A stretch of DNA of 57,657 nt. Source: CAZWUW01 sp964636895. Lineage in GTDB: Bacteria > Bacillota > Thermincolia > Thermincolales > CAZWUW01. Shown piece by piece: positions 49,923 to 57,657 of the stretch (position 1 is its first letter; every line of letters starts with the position of its first letter). Location: positions 1 through 57,657 of the forward strand of contig CAZWUW010000006.1 of the NCBI GenBank assembly GCA_964636895.1, in the 5' to 3' direction. The notes under the pieces were generated by a model, which had not been told where the DNA came from, made no database searches, and saw only the letters and a list, made by a program, of their open reading frames with translations. The translations under genes were made by a program, and so were the position numbers.

Positions 49923-51242
49923 TCAAAAATTTGGTTTCAGCAAATACATGCCCCGGTCATCTACCGGCGGCTGGGGTACAATGTAGTTACCGCTTCCCTG
50001 CTGCAGGCCGCCCCGGCTGGGTGGCTGGGCAACACCCGTTTCAGGTTGCGCCGACGGCTTGGTTTCATTAACATCAGTACCCGGCCGGACTGGATTCAGC
50101 CGGTTGTCTCCGGTCCCGGTTCCACTGCCGGTTCCACTGCCGGTTCCAGAACCAGTACCGGTTCCTGATCCTGTCCCGGTGGTATTCCCGGTGGTATTTC
50201 CGGTGGCATTATTACTGCTGCCATTATTTTTATAAGTGCTTTCGGCAACCGTTGCTTCAGGGTCTTTTCCGTCTCTGATTTTGCCTACAAAGCGGTGACC
50301 GCCGGTGATTTTCCTATTATCGGCGCCTTGTTCATTGCCGGCCTTGTCTGCAGCAGGATTTTCACCGTCCGCTGGTTTAATCGCCACTGCTACTTCCGAC
50401 GGTTTGACGCTGGCAATTTTCAGATACGTCTTTTCCTTCTGATCAAAATCTTTTTCTTCATGAGCCTTAGCCAGCACTACATCCACCTGACCGCCGGCAT
50501 CAGCAATAGCCTTGGAAATGCTCTTTTCCTGCATATCTTTTTCGGTGAGATTAAGATTATGCTTAGTCACGGCTTCGATTAAAACAGCATATTTGCCGGC
50601 CGTAATCTTCTTTTCCACAGCCTTTTCCCGCACTTCCGGCGGTACATTGACAGACTGTACCGTACCGCCTGCCGCATCACTCTCTAATGCCTCCTGAGCG
50701 GAAGCCAGCAAGGTTTTTTGTAATTTGGTCTTATCAATCTCACTAGCCGGTTTATAGGTAAAGCTTAACAGTACAGTATTATCCCTTACTTTACCGATAT
50801 AACCCAGCTTCATAGCTTTGGATGTGATTTCGTTAACGGCCTGCTCAACCTTCATGCCCTTAAAATCAATAAGCTTTAATATTCTTTCACCCTCTTTGTT
50901 AACAGCCCGCGCCTCCATAACCTTCAAGCGGTTGCTGACCGTTAATTCAATAGAAGGGTCAATGTCAATGGTAACCCAGGCAACAGCAGTCTCAGGGGCC
51001 CGCTGGTTCCATTGCAGAGCCAGCGGCGAGACAAGCATGAAGAGGAATACCGCTGCAGCGGCTGCAATCGCGCCAAGTCTGGGCATCGCCCAAGTCCTGC
51101 CGGTACGAACGGGAACCGTAACCTCCTCGCCAATCTCAGGCATCCGTCCGGTAACCCGCACCTTCCTGAACTCACCTCTATCAGTAAGTACAACAATACT
51201 GTTGTGCTGTTTCTCCATGACAATTCCGGTCAGCTTCTCCAT
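49923..51242 (-). CDS. rsgI: Anti-sigma factor RsgI family
   Basis: A 439-residue single-pass membrane anti-sigma factor. The cytoplasmic RsgI_N domain (about 1-50, TGIVMEKQHNSIVVLTDRGEF) should bind SigI. A membrane segment (about 57-77) is followed by the extracellular domain starting AWVTIDIDPSIEL. Relatives usually read DINPSIE there, and their Asn-Pro bond is reported to self-cleave; here residues 95-96 are Asp-Pro. The distal part is low-complexity with Gly-Thr-Gly-Ser repeats, then proline-rich. No carbohydrate-binding module is seen. ATG 51242 is chosen over GTG 51251 from the GAGGGGGTG spacing. It is 14 bases after sigI. Confidence 0.88.
   Translation of the reverse strand: MEKLTGIVMEKQHNSIVVLTDRGEFRKVRVTGRMPEIGEEVTVPVRTGRTWAMPRLGAIAAAAAVFLFMLVSPLALQWNQRAPETAVAWVTIDIDPSIELTVSNRLKVMEARAVNKEGERILKLIDFKGMKVEQAVNEITSKAMKLGYIGKVRDNTVLLSFTYKPASEIDKTKLQKTLLASAQEALESDAAGGTVQSVNVPPEVREKAVEKKITAGKYAVLIEAVTKHNLNLTEKDMQEKSISKAIADAGGQVDVVLAKAHEEKDFDQKEKTYLKIASVKPSEVAVAIKPADGENPAADKAGNEQGADNRKITGGHRFVGKIRDGKDPEATVAESTYKNNGSSNNATGNTTGNTTGTGSGTGTGSGTGSGTGSGTGTGDNRLNPVRPGTDVNETKPSAQPETGVAQPPSRGGLQQGSGNYIVPQPPVDDRGMYLLKPNF
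50100..50225. repeat. GTGS-coding minisatellite in rsgI
   Basis: Repeated 12-bp units (GGTTCCACTGCC and variants such as GGTGGTATTTCC) encode the Gly-Thr/Gly-Ser stretch of RsgI. The units are in frame, so the linker length could vary between strains. Confidence 0.75.
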
Positions 51243-51256
51243 GTTTCTCACCCCCT

Positions 51257-52015
51257 CTACATTACTTTTTGAACATATTGTTTCAAGTGCGCATAATCGT
51301 TAATAAGAATCAACGTTACCGCTATGATATATTTACGCTGTCTTTCCAACGTCTTTCTACTAATATCAACCTTTGTCGATAAAACCTTCAACGGCAGTTC
51401 CTTTTTGCGTTTTAAATAAGCTGCCATTTCATCATCCCTGGCAATCAGACCGGCCACCTCCATAGCCCGGAGCCTTGCGTCTTCATGTTTGGGCGATATC
51501 TCCACCAGCTCGGCAAAAGTAATTCCATATTCCTGTAACTGCAGGTTATATGACAGGATTTCCTCCTTGCGCTCGGCCGCCAGGTTCCCCTCGGTATGTA
51601 CCAGTGTTGACTGTTTGGCCTCGATATGGTACAGGATGCTTTCCTTATTGTCGTCATCATTGGACTCAAATGTAGAAAGCGGTATATTCTTAGAATTAGG
51701 CAGCTCTTTCCGGTAGTGGTCAATCAGCCGGCGTTTCATAACCGTCTGAGCAAAACTCAGAAAAGATATGTTCTTGTTACCGTCGTAACAATCTATCGCT
51801 TCGTTAAAGGCCATCAGGCTGATACTGACCTCATCGTCTTCCCCCAACCGGACATAACGCCCGGTAACCTTTGATGTCTCTTTCAGGATAAATGGGGTGA
51901 AGTTTTTGATCAGTTCCTCCCTGGCCCAGTGATTGCCCTTTTTTGCTTCTTTTATAAGTTCTCCGCTATCCGGCTGCCCCTCCCGGGCACCGTTTTTTCG
52001 GAAGAGAAAACCCAT
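51257..52015 (-). CDS. sigI: RNA polymerase sigma factor SigI
   Basis: A 252-residue sigma factor of the SigI type. Region 2 covers about 50-125 (GRYVRLGEDDEVSISLMAFNEAIDCYDG trimmed, FLSFAQTVMKRRLIDHYR). The C-terminal SigI-specific domain (about 165-250) contains LPLKVLSTKVDISRKTLERQRKYI, a helix-turn-helix. ATG 52015 follows GGGGAGG by nine bases; the frame to 52045 lacks a site. Coupled to rsgI. In B. subtilis it answers heat and wall stress; in cellulolytic clostridia it controls polysaccharide enzymes. Confidence 0.92.
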   Translation of the reverse strand: MGFLFRKNGAREGQPDSGELIKEAKKGNHWAREELIKNFTPFILKETSKVTGRYVRLGEDDEVSISLMAFNEAIDCYDGNKNISFLSFAQTVMKRRLIDHYRKELPNSKNIPLSTFESNDDDNKESILYHIEAKQSTLVHTEGNLAAERKEEILSYNLQLQEYGITFAELVEISPKHEDARLRAMEVAGLIARDDEMAAYLKRKKELPLKVLSTKVDISRKTLERQRKYIIAVTLILINDYAHLKQYVQKVM

Positions 52016-52079
52016 AGGTTCGAACCTCCCCGATACTATAATCATTTCGGAAACACAATTCTCTTTATAAGGGTAGAAA

Positions 52080-52622
52080 TTACCTTTTGCTTAAAATTTT
52101 TAGAAAACGCTCTTTCTCACTGTAAATGCAACCACAATACTGCTGTCGATACATACCTAATTCTTTTGACAAAATCGTGGCTTCTTTAAAACCCGGCCGG
52201 AAGTCCGAATAAAAAAAGGGTATATCGCACTCCCCGGCCACTGCTTCACCAATTTCCCGGATCAAGTCGTGCTTTTGAAAGGGGCTGACAAGCAATGTGG
52301 TGCTAAAATAATCATATTTACCTTTTCGGGCCACCGATGCCGCCCTTTTCAATCTGAGATGGTAACAAACCCGGCAGCGGCTGCCTTCACGGTAGGCTAT
52401 CTGACGTAAAAACTCCTCCAGCTCATAAGACTCATCATAAATAACCGGCAGTTCATGAGCCCGGGCAAACTCCGCCAGGGCATCCCGTCTTTTCCGCCAT
52501 TCGGTATAGGGATGAATATTGGGGTTGTAAAAATAGCCGGTTACTTCAAAGTCACTGGCCCGCAAGTATTTTAGGGGGAAAATTGTACACGGTCCACAGC
52601 ATGTATGTAAAAGGATGCGCAT
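52080..52622 (-). CDS. queH: Epoxyqueuosine reductase QueH
   Basis: A 180-residue DUF208 protein with the QueH cysteines: LLHTCCGPC, SRCRVCYHLRL and QQYCGC. QueH reduces epoxyqueuosine in tRNA using a [4Fe-4S] cluster and a second iron, replacing the cobalamin-dependent QueG. It stands 11 bases after ruvB and upstream of sigI; with tgt and queA it completes the last steps of queuosine formation. Confidence 0.92.
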   Translation of the reverse strand: MRILLHTCCGPCTIFPLKYLRASDFEVTGYFYNPNIHPYTEWRKRRDALAEFARAHELPVIYDESYELEEFLRQIAYREGSRCRVCYHLRLKRAASVARKGKYDYFSTTLLVSPFQKHDLIREIGEAVAGECDIPFFYSDFRPGFKEATILSKELGMYRQQYCGCIYSEKERFLKILSKR

Positions 52623-52633
52623 GCGTTATCCCT

Positions 52634-53662
52634 CTATTTCCATAATTGTTCCTGATTTGTCACTGACTCCGGGCAGCTTAAGCCCAGATGCCGGTAACCC
52701 AAGGCAGTAACCACCCGGCCTCGCGGGGTGCGGTTGATAAAGCCAAGCTGAATCAAAAACGGTTCATAAACATCTTCGATGGTGTCAGTCTCTTCACTGG
52801 TAGCAGCCGCCAGGGTATCCAGACCCACCGGCCCGCCGCCAAATTTCTGCACCATGGTAGACAAAAGCTTGCGGTCAACATTATCCAGCCCGATAGCGTC
52901 CACTTCCAGCATCGCCAGGGCCATATCCGCCACATCCCGGGTAATTACGCCATCCGCCCGCACCTGTGCAAAATCCCGCACCCGCTTTAACAGCCGGTTG
53001 GCAACCCGCGGGGTGCCCCTGGAACGACGGGCAATCTCCATAGCACCGTCTTTTTCTATAGCCACCTTAAGGATATCAGCTGCTCTGGTGACAATCTCAA
53101 TCAGTTCCTCCGGTGTATAAAACTCCAGCCTGCTGATGACGCCAAAGCGATCCCTCAGCGGTCCGGTAAGCATACCGGCCCTGGTTGTAGCCCCGATGAG
53201 GGTAAAACTGGGCAGGTCTATACGCAGCGACCGGGCGCTGGGCCCTTTGCCGATGATAATATCCAGGGCAAAGTCCTCCATGGCCGGGTACAGCACCTCT
53301 TCCACACTCCGGTTAAGGCGGTGGATTTCGTCAATAAACAATACATCACCCTGCCCCAAGTTAGTCAGTATGGCGGCCAGGTCGCCGGCCCGTTCAATGG
53401 CCGGCCCGGAAGTAATCCGCAGGCTGACCCCCATCTCGTTGGCAATAATGCCGGCCAGCGTAGTTTTGCCAAGACCGGGCGGCCCAAAAAGCAGCACGTG
53501 GTCTAAGGACTCCTGCCGCCCTTTGGCGGCTTCAATAAAAACCAATAGGTTTTCCTTTACTTTAGACTGCCCAATATATTCTTTAATTTTTCGCGGTCTT
53601 AAACTGTATTCCAACTCCCGGTCCTCTTCCCTGACCTGAGTGGTGATGATGCGTTCCTCCAT
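52634..53662 (-). CDS. ruvB: Holliday junction branch migration ATPase RuvB
   Basis: A 342-residue AAA+ motor. SLRPRKIKEYIGQSKVKENL begins the ATPase; Walker A GPPGLGKTTLA, Walker B VLFIDEIHRL, sensor IGATTRAG and the C-terminal winged helix (GFINRTPRGRVVT) are intact. It drives branch migration with RuvA. It follows ruvA by 12 bases. Confidence 0.97.
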   Translation of the reverse strand: MEERIITTQVREEDRELEYSLRPRKIKEYIGQSKVKENLLVFIEAAKGRQESLDHVLLFGPPGLGKTTLAGIIANEMGVSLRITSGPAIERAGDLAAILTNLGQGDVLFIDEIHRLNRSVEEVLYPAMEDFALDIIIGKGPSARSLRIDLPSFTLIGATTRAGMLTGPLRDRFGVISRLEFYTPEELIEIVTRAADILKVAIEKDGAMEIARRSRGTPRVANRLLKRVRDFAQVRADGVITRDVADMALAMLEVDAIGLDNVDRKLLSTMVQKFGGGPVGLDTLAAATSEETDTIEDVYEPFLIQLGFINRTPRGRVVTALGYRHLGLSCPESVTNQEQLWK

Positions 53663-53674
53663 GGCCGCCTCCTG

Positions 53675-54280
53675 TTACGCCCGGCCCAGTTCCCGCAAGG
53701 CCAGCCGAATAATTTCCGCCACAGCCGCCGGAGCACCCGGAGCTGTTGCTATTTTTCGCACCACCCGTTGCGCCTCGCCAGCCGAATAACCCAATGCCAC
53801 CAACGCCTGCCAGGCTTCTTCGGCCACCTGCCCGCCGGCTGGTGCCAGCGGCACCGGTACTATTTCACCCCGCGACAACTTAACAAGTTTATCTTTTAAC
53901 TCAATTACCATCCGCTGAGCGGTCTTTTTACCCACTCCGGGGATCGCCGTCAGCTCGCTTAACTGTTCATTAATAACCGCCAGGCGAAAGTTAGCGGCCG
54001 GCATCGCTGAGAGGATAGTCAGTGCCACCTTAGGACCGATGCCTGATACCTGGAGCAAAATTTCAAACAGCTCCAGTTCTTCCGGCTCCAAAAAACCGTA
54101 TAACTGCATGACATCCTCACGCACATGCAAATATGTATGAATCTGCGCCTCTCCGCCAACAGCAGGCAATCGGGCAAAAATCGAAGCCGGTACATTTACT
54201 TTGTAACCCACCCCGGCTACTTCCACTATAATATATTCTCCTCCAGCCTGCATAACCGTACCTTTTAAATATGCTATCAT
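53675..54280 (-). CDS. ruvA: Holliday junction DNA-binding protein RuvA
   Basis: A 201-residue protein: OB fold (about 1-65, VEVAGVGYKVNVP), two helix-hairpin-helix motifs (VSGIGPKVALTIL; IPGVGKKTAQRMV) and the C-terminal RuvB-binding domain (ALVALGYSAGEAQRVV). It binds the four-way junction as a tetramer. ATG overlaps the ruvC stop as ATGA. Confidence 0.96.
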   Translation of the reverse strand: MIAYLKGTVMQAGGEYIIVEVAGVGYKVNVPASIFARLPAVGGEAQIHTYLHVREDVMQLYGFLEPEELELFEILLQVSGIGPKVALTILSAMPAANFRLAVINEQLSELTAIPGVGKKTAQRMVIELKDKLVKLSRGEIVPVPLAPAGGQVAEEAWQALVALGYSAGEAQRVVRKIATAPGAPAAVAEIIRLALRELGRA

Positions 54281-54780
54281 TTATTTTCCCTCGCGTCTAT
54301 AAGCTTCCTGCTATTATAAAAATGAGTATGACAAATAGCAATAGCCAAAGCGTCGGCCACATCATCCGGTTTCGGTGTCTCAGACAAGCAAAGCAGCGTT
54401 TTTACCATAAACTGAACCTGCGCCTTATCCGCCCGCCCATAGCCAACCACAGCCTGTTTTACCTGCAGGGGGGTATATTCAAATACCTCCAGTCCAGCAT
54501 TGGCCGCCGCCAGAATGATGACACCCCGAGCATGCCCAACAGATAAAGCTGTACGGACATTTTTATTAAAAAAAAGTTCTTCAATTGCCAGGTGGTCAGG
54601 ATTATATTGGCTAATCAGGTTAACCAGAGCAGCGTAAATCGTCTGCAGCCTGTACTCCAGAGGAGTATTAGCAGGTGTCCTTACACAGCCGTAATCAACT
54701 ACTTTCAGCTTGTTTCCCAAGGCCTCTACCAGGCCATATCCGGTAATAGCGGTGCCGGGGTCAATGCCTAAAACAAGCAT
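54277..54780 (-). CDS. ruvC: Holliday junction resolvase RuvC
   Basis: A 167-residue nuclease: GIDPGTAITGYG (first catalytic Asp), LAIEELFF (Glu), and the end DVADALAIAICH (two Asp). All four acidic residues are present. AAGGAGG lies before ATG 54780. It heads the ruvC-ruvA-ruvB-queH run. Confidence 0.96.
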   Translation of the reverse strand: MLVLGIDPGTAITGYGLVEALGNKLKVVDYGCVRTPANTPLEYRLQTIYAALVNLISQYNPDHLAIEELFFNKNVRTALSVGHARGVIILAAANAGLEVFEYTPLQVKQAVVGYGRADKAQVQFMVKTLLCLSETPKPDDVADALAIAICHTHFYNSRKLIDARENK

Positions 54781-54892
54781 GCCAGCTGCCTCCTTATTTA
54801 GCCTTCCACTCTCCTTTTGGCCATTTCACTTAATTCGACATGCAACCAACGTTATCCTGCCTTAGCAAAAGATTGGCACTTTTATCCGGTGC

Positions 54893-54923
54893 AAAAAAAT
54901 AACGGTTAACATGAAGTCAACCG
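54893..54923 (-). terminator. Terminator after bofC
   Basis: CGGTTAAC (54903-54910) pairs with GTCAACCG (54916-54923), one wobble; TTATTTTTTTGC follows on the minus strand. Confidence 0.8.
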
Positions 54924-54952
54924 CTGTCTTACCAAAAAACTTTAGCATAACA

Positions 54953-55582
54953 CTATTCCTGCTTAAACTCATCAAAATTTTCCAGCATTGTGTTAAGTTT
55001 TTCTTCTGTTTCAAATTCCATTCCCTGCTTCAACTGCCCCTGAATGTCTACCGGCTGCCCGCGGTAATCCATAACTGCCTGCAGCAGTTGCTGCATTTCC
55101 GGCGGCAGTGCAGACACCTTGATATCTTCCCGTTGCAGTACTTTTTGATTGAAGCCCAGCGGCCCTTCATAAATCGCCAGATAGCCGTCGGCAATACCCA
55201 AATGCCGGAAATCCCGGTGGTAAGGGCAGATACTCTGTTCATCCCGGTAAACTGTCAGTACACCGGCGACGGTATCATCAATCAGCCAGCCCTCCCCGGC
55301 CGGAAACTTCTTGGCCACGCCCTGATAATCCAACCCCACAAACTCACTGACTGTAGGGATCGTGGTAGTCACCCGGTCACCGCATACATACCTGATTTCT
55401 TTGCTAATCCGGGTATCCGCTTTGACCGTGGGTTTGATGAACTCCTCTTTAACTGCCGGCTGCGGACTGTGTGTAAAGCGGGGTAACCATGCCTGTCCGT
55501 AAATTCCGTAAGCTGTGGCAAAGCTTAAAAAAAATATAATTACCATGCCGGCGTAAAGATAGTGGTTTTTAAACCTGAACAT
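54953..55582 (-). CDS. bofC: BofC-like intermembrane forespore protein
   Basis: A 209-residue protein with an N-terminal membrane anchor (LYAGMVIIFFLSFATAYGIYG) and a C-terminal domain (YRDEQSICPYHRDFRHLGIADGYLAIYEG trimmed) resembling BofC_C. BofC inhibits SpoIVB signalling at the sigma-K checkpoint in B. subtilis and there sits just upstream of ruvA, as here just upstream of ruvC. Identity is supported by synteny more than by sight of conserved residues. AGGAGG precedes the start. Confidence 0.82.
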   Translation of the reverse strand: MFRFKNHYLYAGMVIIFFLSFATAYGIYGQAWLPRFTHSPQPAVKEEFIKPTVKADTRISKEIRYVCGDRVTTTIPTVSEFVGLDYQGVAKKFPAGEGWLIDDTVAGVLTVYRDEQSICPYHRDFRHLGIADGYLAIYEGPLGFNQKVLQREDIKVSALPPEMQQLLQAVMDYRGQPVDIQGQLKQGMEFETEEKLNTMLENFDEFKQE

Positions 55583-55735
55583 AAGTAATCCTCCTTTCTT
55601 TGGCCTTGGTAATTAAACATTATTGCCAAAAAAAGGAGGTTTTATACCGTAAATAATATATTTAATCGTCTAAAACGCGCTGCCAGCTACCGCATCTGCT
55701 TATTTTTAAATAACTATATTTCATTTTGTACCCCC

Positions 55736-56372
55736 TTACCATTTAAAAAACGGGTCACCAACATAGTCCGCTGTAACTCCAAGTGCTTTACCTGACGATA
55801 AGCCTGCAGAGTAACTTCTTTGATTGTCCCCTCCATACATTGGGCGAATGCCTTCTTCATCGAAAACTAATCCACCATCAAATATTCCCTACGTAGTTAC
55901 GCTTGCTTTCAGTTGCGCCGCTTTTTTGAATGACTGTTCCCCATGGGTCATATCTATAAGACCCGGTAATGTTTCCGGCCTGGTCGCCAGTGGCACCCAA
56001 ACTGCCCAAAGCATCATAGAAGAAGTACTGTGCTGACGTATCCGGGCTAATTTGCCCCAGTAGACCACCGGTGCCTAAAGTAAATTTGGTTGATGCGGCA
56101 AGATATTGTTGTTGGCATCCGTCAGCCGGTCGACAAGGTTCCGGTCATTGTAATGGTACTGGTTGGAGTAAATATTATTGGCACCCTTGAAAGCATTAAT
56201 CCCGGTTAAATTTCCAGTGAATCATGTTCATATTTTACATCAACACCGTTCCTTGAATAAAAAACTATATCAATTTCCGTCAGAAAACTTGGTAGTATCC
56301 CAACTATATACATAAGAGCTAACGCTTTCGCTAACTTTATTACCATCAATATAATAATCGACAACATATTAT
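55736..56372 (-). pseudogene. Decayed Ig-like/RHS-repeat surface protein or toxin fragment
   Basis: Between bofC and yebC no intact gene exists, but joined frames give a recognisable relic. From 56370 down: an Ig-like piece (VDYYIDGNKVSESV ... YSWDTTKFSDGN), then KYEHDSL, then (after a lost base near 56217) GNLTGINAFKG ... QYHYNDRN, then (lost base near 56105) YFFYDALGSLGAT and GSYRYDPWGTV, typical RHS/YD core, and a final frame ending VGDPFFKW with TAA at 55736. At least four frame changes occur and no start is present. It is a truncated 3' end of a large RHS-type gene. 55583-55735 is otherwise empty. Confidence 0.82.
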
Positions 56373-56425
56373 GCAACTTTATCATTCCAGGAACCCTGGC
56401 TAAGAAATTTACAAACTGTCGCTGC

Positions 56426-57175
56426 TTATCCCCCGAACAACGCATCATCGTCAATTTCAAAATTGGCGTAAACAGCCTGAATGTCGTCATGTTCTTCCAG
56501 CAGGTCCATCAACTTCAGCATCTTGACGGCATCAGCACCGGCTATAGCCGCCGTAGTCTGCGGAATCATCGTAATTTCCGACAGCGAAAACCGCAAACCC
56601 GCCGCAGTAAGCGCTGCTTTTACCCGGTCAAAATCCTCCGGCGGCGTGGTAATCTCAATCATATCAGCTTCCTCTTTCATATCCTCGGCGCCGGCTTCCA
56701 GAGCCAGCAGCATAATATCATCAGGCTCCTTTGTTAATTCCGCCTTATCCAGAGTCAAAAGCCCCTTCTTGGTAAACATCCAGCTTACACAACCGGCTTC
56801 CCCCATATTACCGCCATATTTTGAAAACAAATGGCGCACATCCCCGGCGGTGCGGTTGCGGTTATCTGTCATGATATCAAGCAGCACCGCCACACCCCCT
56901 GGCCCGTAACCCTCGTATACCAGCTCTTCATAATACACACCGGCCAATTCACCGGTGGCCTTCTGAATTACTCGCTGAATATTGTCACCAGGCATATTTG
57001 CTTCCCGGGCTTTCTGGATAACCGCCTTCAGGCGGGGATTGGCTTCCGGGTCACCACCGCCGCTTTTAGCAGCTACGATTAATTCACGCCCGATTTTAGT
57101 AAAAATCTTTGCTTTCTGAACATCTTGTTTGGCTTTTCTGTGTTTTATATTTGCCCATTTGGAATGACCTGCCAT
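56426..57175 (-). CDS. yebC: YebC/PmpR family protein
   Basis: A 249-residue protein: MAGHSKWANIKHRKAKQD at the N-terminus, GGGDPEANPRLKAVIQKAREANMP, YEGYGPGGVAVL and a C-terminal domain ending in an acidic stretch (FEIDDDALFGG). The family was long called transcriptional regulators; more recent work implicates YebC in easing translation of proline runs. GGGAGG precedes ATG 57175 and a sigma-A promoter lies upstream. It heads the minus-strand recombination cluster as in many Firmicutes. Confidence 0.95.
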   Translation of the reverse strand: MAGHSKWANIKHRKAKQDVQKAKIFTKIGRELIVAAKSGGGDPEANPRLKAVIQKAREANMPGDNIQRVIQKATGELAGVYYEELVYEGYGPGGVAVLLDIMTDNRNRTAGDVRHLFSKYGGNMGEAGCVSWMFTKKGLLTLDKAELTKEPDDIMLLALEAGAEDMKEEADMIEITTPPEDFDRVKAALTAAGLRFSLSEITMIPQTTAAIAGADAVKMLKLMDLLEEHDDIQAVYANFEIDDDALFGG

Positions 57176-57205
57176 AATAACCTCCCAGAGTTTTATACCG
57201 TCAAT

Positions 57206-57234
57206 ATTTTAGCACAAAACATAGGAATTTTCAA
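57206..57234 (-). promoter_or_regulatory. yebC promoter
   Basis: TTGAAA (57229-57234), 17-base spacer, TAAAAT (57206-57211) on the minus strand, with start near 57200, about 25 bases before the yebC ATG. Confidence 0.7.
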
Positions 57235-57290
57235 AATTTTTTACGGCCGCACAAAAAAACTGAAAATAGCATTTACTAAGAGTGCCGTAA

Positions 57291-57657
57291 AGCCCCTAGC
57301 TTCAGCTATGGGGATATAAGGCACAACCTATTGAAAAACTCGATGTTTTTCGATAGGTTTATTATTTTAGTTGTATTAGATGTTTGAATATTATATAATA
57401 CCATCATGAATACTAAATTTAAGTCAAATAACAATATTGTGTACTCTTGTAAGTATCATGTGGTTTGGTGTCCGAAGTATCGTAGGAAAGTTCTTATTAA
57501 TGACGTGGAACGGCGATTAAAGGAGTTGACTGTGAAAATCTGTGCCGAGCGTCAAGTCGAAATCATAGAAATGGAAATCATGCCTGACCACGTACATTTG
57601 TTAGTTGAAGTGGACCCGCAGTTCGGCATTCATAAACTCATTAAAGAAATCAAGGGT
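57291..57657 (+). mobile_element. IS200/IS605-family element, left part
   Basis: The left end carries subterminal hairpins as used by Y1 transposases. CCCCTAGC-TTCA-GCTATGGGG (57293-57313) has one bulge, and AACCTATTGAAAAAC pairs with GTTTTTCGATAGGTT (57325-57359, one mismatch). tnpA follows. The right end and any tnpB are beyond the window. The outer cleavage site cannot be fixed from one end. Confidence 0.85.
57406..57657 (+). CDS. tnpA: IS200/IS605 transposase TnpA (partial, 3' end outside window)
   Basis: Eighty-four in-frame codons from ATG 57406 to the window end with no stop. The visible part includes YSCKYHVVWCPKYRR and MPDHVHLLVE, where the HVH is the HUH metal motif of Y1 single-strand transposases; the catalytic tyrosine would lie beyond the edge. 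About 55-60% of the usual 140-150 residues is visible. No clear ribosome binding site is seen, common for TnpA. The element inserted upstream of yebC on the opposite strand. Confidence 0.93.
   Translation, partial: MNTKFKSNNNIVYSCKYHVVWCPKYRRKVLINDVERRLKELTVKICAERQVEIIEMEIMPDHVHLLVEVDPQFGIHKLIKEIKG

Noticed and set aside
50100..50225. rsgI minisatellite as an intergenic repeat array
   Set aside because: It is in frame and encodes the Gly-Thr/Ser linker of RsgI.
56206..56490. A 94-codon minus-strand frame overlapping the yebC 3' end
   Set aside because: Its start lies in yebC and the downstream part is the decayed Ig/RHS relic read in one of several broken frames.
1..57657. CRISPR array or tRNA genes
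   Set aside because: No spaced identical repeats of CRISPR length and no cloverleaf-like sequences were seen; tandem repeats found are in coding sequence.

Overview
The window looks like a chromosomal segment of an anaerobic, endospore-forming Firmicute of the Desulfotomaculum/Pelotomaculum (Peptococcaceae) type. The evidence is the sporulation and wall genes (bofC, a SpoIID-like protein, a PdaA-like deacetylase), the SigI/RsgI pair, AGGAGG-type ribosome binding sites with frequent TTG starts, and a backbone order (yebC, bofC, ruvCAB, queA, tgt, yajC, secDF, recJ, relA, hisS, aspS, 6S RNA, tcdA, rarA, rrf2, nifS, iscU, mnmA) that largely follows the Bacillus subtilis yrb/yrv region. Genus-level assignment is inference. 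Almost every gene is on the minus strand; the only plus-strand genes are a multiheme cytochrome and a transposase cut by the window edge.

Region 1 (1-4560) carries four small genes (YtxH-like, zinc ribbon, PRC-barrel, DUF4126 membrane protein) and an overlapping fur-cbiM-cbiQ-cbiO unit for cobalt (or nickel) uptake.

Region 2 (4593-14800) is a methanol-utilisation island. mtaB-mtaC1-cobW-ramA form one operon and mtaA-mtaC3 another. Each is preceded by a near-perfect sigma-54 promoter, with repeated palindromic sites about 155-210 bp upstream that share an exact 11-mer. Between them lie a sigma-54 activator and a second mtaC. The model is: MtaB moves the methyl of methanol to a corrinoid protein, MtaA passes it on (to tetrahydrofolate in acetogens), RamA reactivates oxidised corrinoid, and CbiMQO supplies cobalt.

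Region 3 (14775-24446) holds mnmA, iscU, nifS and an Rrf2 regulator; rarA; trxA with a CsoR/CstR-family sensor and its 6-3-6 operator; tcdA; a 6S RNA; aspS and hisS.

Region 4 (24483-31908) holds a methyltransferase, a divergent Ig-like/nine-heme-site secreted cytochrome, hemZ, lipoproteins, a PdaA-like deacetylase and an MBL hydrolase.

Region 5 (31943-44019) holds relA, a 1242-residue RecJ-HIRAN-RecQ-like fusion, small envelope proteins, secF, secD, an HD hydrolase, yajC and tgt.

Region 6 (44140-57657) holds an FN3/SLH surface protein set between tgt and queA, a 27-bp perfect inverted repeat, queA, a SpoIID-like protein, rsgI-sigI, queH, ruvBAC, bofC, a decayed Ig/RHS pseudogene, yebC and the start of an IS200/IS605 element.

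The strongest candidates for something little described are the sigma-54 methanol regulon with three corrinoid proteins and conserved enhancer geometry, the RecJ-HIRAN-RecQ fusion, and the Ig-multiheme secreted cytochrome. All reading was by eye; family assignments rest on motif recognition, not searches.
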